A stretch of DNA of 56,074 nucleotides from assembly GCA_000725195.1 (NCBI GenBank), contig JAIL01000253.1, positions 1 to 56,074 of the forward strand, in the 5' to 3' direction. The notes beneath the pieces were generated by a model. That model had not been told where the DNA came from and made no database searches. It worked only from the letters and a program-made list of their open reading frames with translations. Position 1 is the first letter of the stretch, and each line of letters starts with the position of its first letter. Made by a program: the position numbers and the translations under genes. Positions 55,784-56,074 of this stretch are shown in pieces. This stretch comes from Snodgrassella alvi SCGC AB-598-O02 (GTDB lineage Bacteria > Pseudomonadota > Gammaproteobacteria > Burkholderiales > Neisseriaceae).

Positions 55784-56074
55784 ATGCGTGAATACATTAA
55801 AATCGGCGTTGCCGGTCCGGTAGGTTCCGGTAAAACTGCACTGATTGAAAAACTTACCCGTCATATGGCTCAGGAATATAGTATTGCGGTGATTACCAAT
55901 GATATCTATACGCAGGAAGATGCTGAATTTCTGACCAAAAACAGTCTGTTGCCACCAGAACGAATTATGGGCGTAGAAACCGGTGGTTGTCCGCATACTG
56001 CCATTCGTGAAGATGCCAGTATGAATCTGGAAGCAGTAGATGAAATGACAGCACGCTTTCCAGATATTCAGATA
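55784..56074 (+). CDS. ureG: Urease accessory GTPase UreG (partial)
   Basis: First 97 residues of the GTPase powering nickel insertion; the gene runs off the window end. The P-loop [13 protein letters not shown] begins near residue 8, [13 protein letters not shown] follows near 38, and the metal-binding [16 protein letters not shown] near 65 holds the CPH motif that binds nickel or zinc. AAGGA lies 5-9 bases before the ATG. It starts 150 bases after ureJ; ureD may follow outside the window. Confidence 0.95.
   Translation, partial: MREYIKIGVAGPVGSGKTALIEKLTRHMAQEYSIAVITNDIYTQEDAEFLTKNSLLPPERIMGVETGGCPHTAIREDASMNLEAVDEMTARFPDIQI

Overview
The window looks like a chromosomal segment from a moderately AT-rich betaproteobacterium of the family Neisseriaceae. 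The LeuA, GltBD, BamD (ComL-type), GlnS and LipBA proteins all read as neisserial, and the bamD/rluD head-to-head pair is an arrangement I associate with Neisseria. A urease operon, long AT-rich intergenic regions and toxin debris suggest a host-associated member such as the bee-gut genus Snodgrassella. The genus is inference, not shown by the sequence. No rRNA, tRNA, CRISPR array or complete insertion sequence was recognised.

Layout. 1-9985: the 3' end of secA, fpr, a LysO-type exporter, an MFS transporter paired with a metal-dependent lactone-hydrolase-like amidohydrolase, uvrB, and mqo behind an FNR-like box. 10.2-15.9 kb: an accessory stretch with two paralogous secreted proteins, a DHA2-type drug exporter divergent from an ArsR-like regulator, a very basic Tyr/His/Arg-rich exported protein, a small lipoprotein and a DUF1287 protein. 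16.4-22.6 kb: glnS, a YccS-type FUSC protein, and a heavily damaged proP pseudogene. An antisense cassette sits inside proP: remains of a nucleotidyltransferase-type toxin, an intact putative immunity gene, and the beginning of a DEDD-type exonuclease. 23.0-27.0 kb, minus strand: tsaD, a YheS-type ABC-F ATPase and two paralogous envelope coiled-coil proteins. 27.0-30.3 kb: queC behind a preQ1-I-like riboswitch with an extra hairpin, then ybeD-lipB-lipA and ppnP.

31-37 kb holds gltBD, the glutamate synthase. 37.1-44.7 kb holds the most interesting block, a divergent polyamine/membrane cluster. One arm encodes a membrane-embedded aminopropyltransferase and a Tat-exported FAD oxidoreductase. The other encodes a DUF350 membrane protein, an SPFH/SHOCT protein, a double zinc-ribbon DUF4178 membrane protein, and a short S-adenosylmethionine decarboxylase with all its catalytic residues. 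Together they could make an aminopropyl donor, attach aminopropyl groups at or in the membrane, oxidise a product in the periplasm, and organise this in an SPFH-type membrane domain. The final product is unknown.

45-56 kb: bamD and rluD start codons overlap on opposite strands, followed by pgeF. A DUF6882-like orphan comes next, then leuA with an in-frame N-terminal helix-turn-helix-like extension behind an AT-rich palindrome. The window ends in ureA-ureB-ureC-ureE-ureF-ureJ-ureG, with ureG cut by the window edge and ureD not present in the visible part.
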